From assembly GCA_000310025.1 (NCBI GenBank), contig FN648936.1, forward strand, positions 2,753 through 20,988: 18,236 nt of DNA, read 5' to 3'. Positions 16,351 through 18,236 of the stretch are shown in pieces (position 1 is the stretch's first letter; every line of letters starts with the position of its first letter). Origin of the DNA: Ectocarpus siliculosus (Eukaryota; Sar; Phaeophyceae; Ectocarpales; Ectocarpaceae). The notes below the pieces were generated by a model. It made no database searches. It saw only the letters and a list, made by a program, of their open reading frames with translations, and was not told the origin of the DNA. Position numbers and translations under genes: made by a program.

Positions 16351-16722
16351 GAGGCGTCAACTCTTTCACCGTCAACTAGCGGCAACGCCGTCAAACCACT
16401 GCGTGCGGTGTTTGTTCTTACTTTGTCTGAATGTTGTAGGTGTTCGGCTCCTTTCACATTGTGAGGGATACCGCATATTATCGGCGTCAATAGAGGGGGA
16501 CATTAGAGAATGGCGCGACATTAGACTGGAGAAGTTAGAATATGACCATTCGAGCGGGACGACACCGAAAAAGTTAGAATAATAGCTCCAGAACATTAGA
16601 AGGGGATATTAGAGAAAGGCGCGACACTGAAGAAGTTTGAATATGAGAGTTAGGCGGCAACACGCCAGTACCATCAACTACCGGCAATACCGTCGAACAG
16701 TTGCAGTGTTTGTTCTTTCTTT
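16351..16722. repeat. Interleaved direct repeats (two unit types)
   Basis: 16351-16425 and 16651-16722 share AGGCG..CAAC, CATCAACTA-CCGGCAA, CCGTC(A/G)AA and GTGTTTGTTCTT(A/T)CTTTG, about 300 bp apart. Between them 16495-16544 and 16603-16646 share GGGGA(C/T)ATTAGAGAA, GGCGCGACA and GAAGTT(A/T)GAATATGA, about 108 bp apart. Confidence 0.7.
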
Positions 16723-16863
16723 GGCCCCTTTGGGGAGGATATTGGCCACAGCAAAGCCGCTTAGAGAACGTTGCCTGAGAGTGTTACTACGTTCTTACCG
16801 GCGCAAGAATAGGGAGGCGACCATAGCTTCCATCTCCTTTTCGTCCGCACCGGGCGAAGCTAG

Positions 16864-17091
16864 ACAAAAAATCACGTACACGCGACTCTTTTGGCTGAAT
16901 GTTACACCGGGAACGGCACATTTCTCGAATACAACGCGGACATTTTCACACCGTTCATTCGGTCACCCTGCGGCTTCATGCCCTTGGTATGCTGTGCACA
17001 GCCTTCACACCTTCCCTTTAAGCCTACTACTGAGGACGAGGGCGCCTCTGCGTCCGAAGTCCGGAGCCCTTGTATATATAACATGATTTGA
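16864..17091 (+). CDS. Small ORF, unrecognised
   Basis: Seventy-five codons are open between TAG 16861-16863 and TGA 17089-17091, without an early ATG. The peptide (LLAECYTGNGTFLEYNADIF then TPFIRSPCGFMPLVCCAQPS) has four cysteines and a Glu/Asp/Ser-rich tail. It could be an exon or chance; no acceptor is compelling. It ends immediately before the right minisatellite. Confidence 0.18.
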   Translation, partial: TKNHVHATLLAECYTGNGTFLEYNADIFTPFIRSPCGFMPLVCCAQPSHLPFKPTTEDEGASASEVRSPCIYNMI

Positions 17092-17262
17092 TGATTGAAT
17101 ACAGTGAAACCGAGCGCGGGAATACGGTGATCTGATGAATGAAGGAATACAGTGAGTCTGCTCAGGGAATATCGTGTTTAGCGTATCTGATCAACAAACT
17201 CTGTGTATGTGATCAGGGAATACGGTGTATGTGTCCAGGAAATACAGTATATACTACATACA
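17092..17262 (-). repeat. Right copy of the TATTCCCT minisatellite
   Basis: Units GGGAATACAGTG / GGGAATACGGTG with (T)CTGATCA or GTGATCAGG run in the same orientation as the inner arm at 9400-9660. They are inverted relative to the outer arm at 9187-9392. Confidence 0.85.
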
Positions 17263-17509
17263 GAGCACTGCACCGTCCGAACACGGCGCCAAGAGGTGTC
17301 CGTGAGCAGGGATGAGTACCGACAATGGTGTGGGATGGCCGTTGTTGACGGGGAGTGTCGTTAGATGAGGGGGAGTGCCCCAACCCACCATGGGGGGGGC
17401 GTTATGGGGGTACCCGTTCGTAGGGGGGGTGGGAAGGAGTGCCCGTTAGCCCGGAGGGGAGCCCGGTTGAGAAAGTTTCCCGTGTGCCGGGGGTGCCCCT
17501 ATCCTGCCA
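17263..17509 (+). other. G-rich tract between right minisatellite and right satellite
   Basis: The plus strand is very G-rich, with runs of 4-8 G at about 17370, 17393, 17406, 17424, 17454 and 17489. Local G-quadruplex formation is plausible. No gene is seen. Confidence 0.5.
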
Positions 17510-18236
17510 CAGTCTTTGTAAGATGATCAGCGCCCGGTAGATAGAGTTTGGCCTGGTGGAGCAGTTAAGCCGCTGAGCCCCCGTGGGTTGGCGTTTCTCC
17601 GTACCCACTGATCCGATTGTGGTGCCCGATCGCTTGTATGATAGTTGTGGGCCGGGCCAACACAACGAAAGGCTTCGTAGGATGATCAGCTCCCGGTAGG
17701 TAGAGTTTGGCCTGGTGGAGTTAACCTCATCTGCTCCACCGGCCCTTGAGTCTCTGAACCCCGTCGGGTGGGCGTTTCTCTGCACCCACTGGTCTGATCG
17801 GGGTGTGCGGGGGCTTGAATGATAGCTGCGAGCCGGTCCGACACAATGCTAGCCTTAGTAGGGCAACGAGCGCCCGGTAGACAGAGTTTGGCCTGGTGGA
17901 GCAGGTAAGCTTACCTGCTGCACCGGTCCTTGAGTCCCTGAGCCCCCGTGGGTAGATTCTCTGCCCCCACTGGTCTGATCGGGGTGTCCGATGGCGTGTA
18001 TGATTGCTGTGAGCCGGGCCAACACAATGAAAGTCTTCGTAAGACAAACAGAGTCCGATGGATAGAGTTTGGCCAGGTGGAGCAGTTAAGCTCATCTGCT
18101 CCACCGGCAATTGAGTCCCTTAACTCCCACGAGTGGGCGTTTCTCTGCACCCACTGGTCCGATCAGGGTGACCGGTGACTTGAATGATTTCTGTGAGCTG
18201 GACTGACACAATGCGAGCCTTAGTAGGGCAAACAGC
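17510..18236 (-). repeat. Tandem satellite array, about 181-184 bp unit (right, inverted copy)
   Basis: This is the reverse complement of the left array. Landmarks equivalent to (G)GCTTG(A/T)ATGATAGCTGTG end at 17649, 17830, 18011 and 18195 (spacing 181, 181, 184). Each full unit contains GAGTTTGGCCTGGTGGAG, a palindrome centre (for example GCAGGTAAGCTTACCTGC at about 17901-17918), GGGCGTTTCTCTGC and CACTGGTC(T/C)GATC. Identity to left units looks like roughly 80 percent by eye. The array continues past the window edge. Confidence 0.95.

Overview
The window looks like repeat-rich nuclear DNA of a eukaryote. The evidence is spliceosomal-type GT..AG junctions joining GC-rich exon-like blocks, remnants of two Ty1/copia-type LTR retrotransposons, an unmistakable Helitron Rep fragment, and several satellite or minisatellite arrays. 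There are no operons, no Shine-Dalgarno/ORF tiling, and no rRNA or tRNA gene that I can support. The mixture of copia, Helitron and structured satellites would suit an algal or other protist genome, possibly stramenopile, but nothing in the window fixes the lineage.

Layout. (1) 1-2300 is mostly non-coding. It has one good candidate internal exon on the minus strand (411-650), a GA-rich microsatellite (about 1480-1628) and a weak exon-like stretch (1830-2021). (2) 2328-2630 is an extremely palindromic minisatellite. It abuts the cut 3' end of a copia gag gene (2635-3540, minus), which has a possible tRNA-Met-like primer-binding site upstream (3731-3760). (3) 4179-4694 holds a short minisatellite and five copies of a CAAGT/ACTTG hairpin. 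(4) 5344-7947 (minus) is a second, decayed copia-type element: a leader ORF, a gag (UBN2-like) and an Ala/Pro-rich region, all in broken frames. (5) 8440 to the window end (18236) is organised like a mirror. A ~182-bp satellite array (8440-9165, plus orientation) and a TATTCCCT-type minisatellite (9180-9665) lie on the left. The same minisatellite (17092-17262) and the same satellite in inverted orientation (17510-18236) lie on the right.

Between the mirrored arrays sit about 7.4 kb. This interval contains duplicated non-coding blocks, a small spliced gene for a cysteine-rich zinc-ribbon-like protein (13822-14990) with a truncated paralogue 1.3 kb upstream (12480-12738), a divergent minus-strand ORF (13080-13509), and a Helitron Rep pseudogene (15153-16021). 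The pseudogene is interrupted by a 44-bp insertion flanked by ATT.

The most interesting possibility is that 8440->18236 is one large foldback-type element. Its long inverted termini would be tandem arrays, each unit carrying a palindrome, and its cargo would include an undescribed zinc-ribbon gene. The alternative is an ordinary heterochromatic satellite region with an inversion and nested transposons. The sequence alone does not decide between them, because the right array runs off the window.

Most recognisable genes here are broken. Copia gag copy 1 is cut at its 3' end, copia copy 2 and the Helitron carry in-frame stops and frameshifts, and the zinc-ribbon gene has a one-base frameshift in its last exon.
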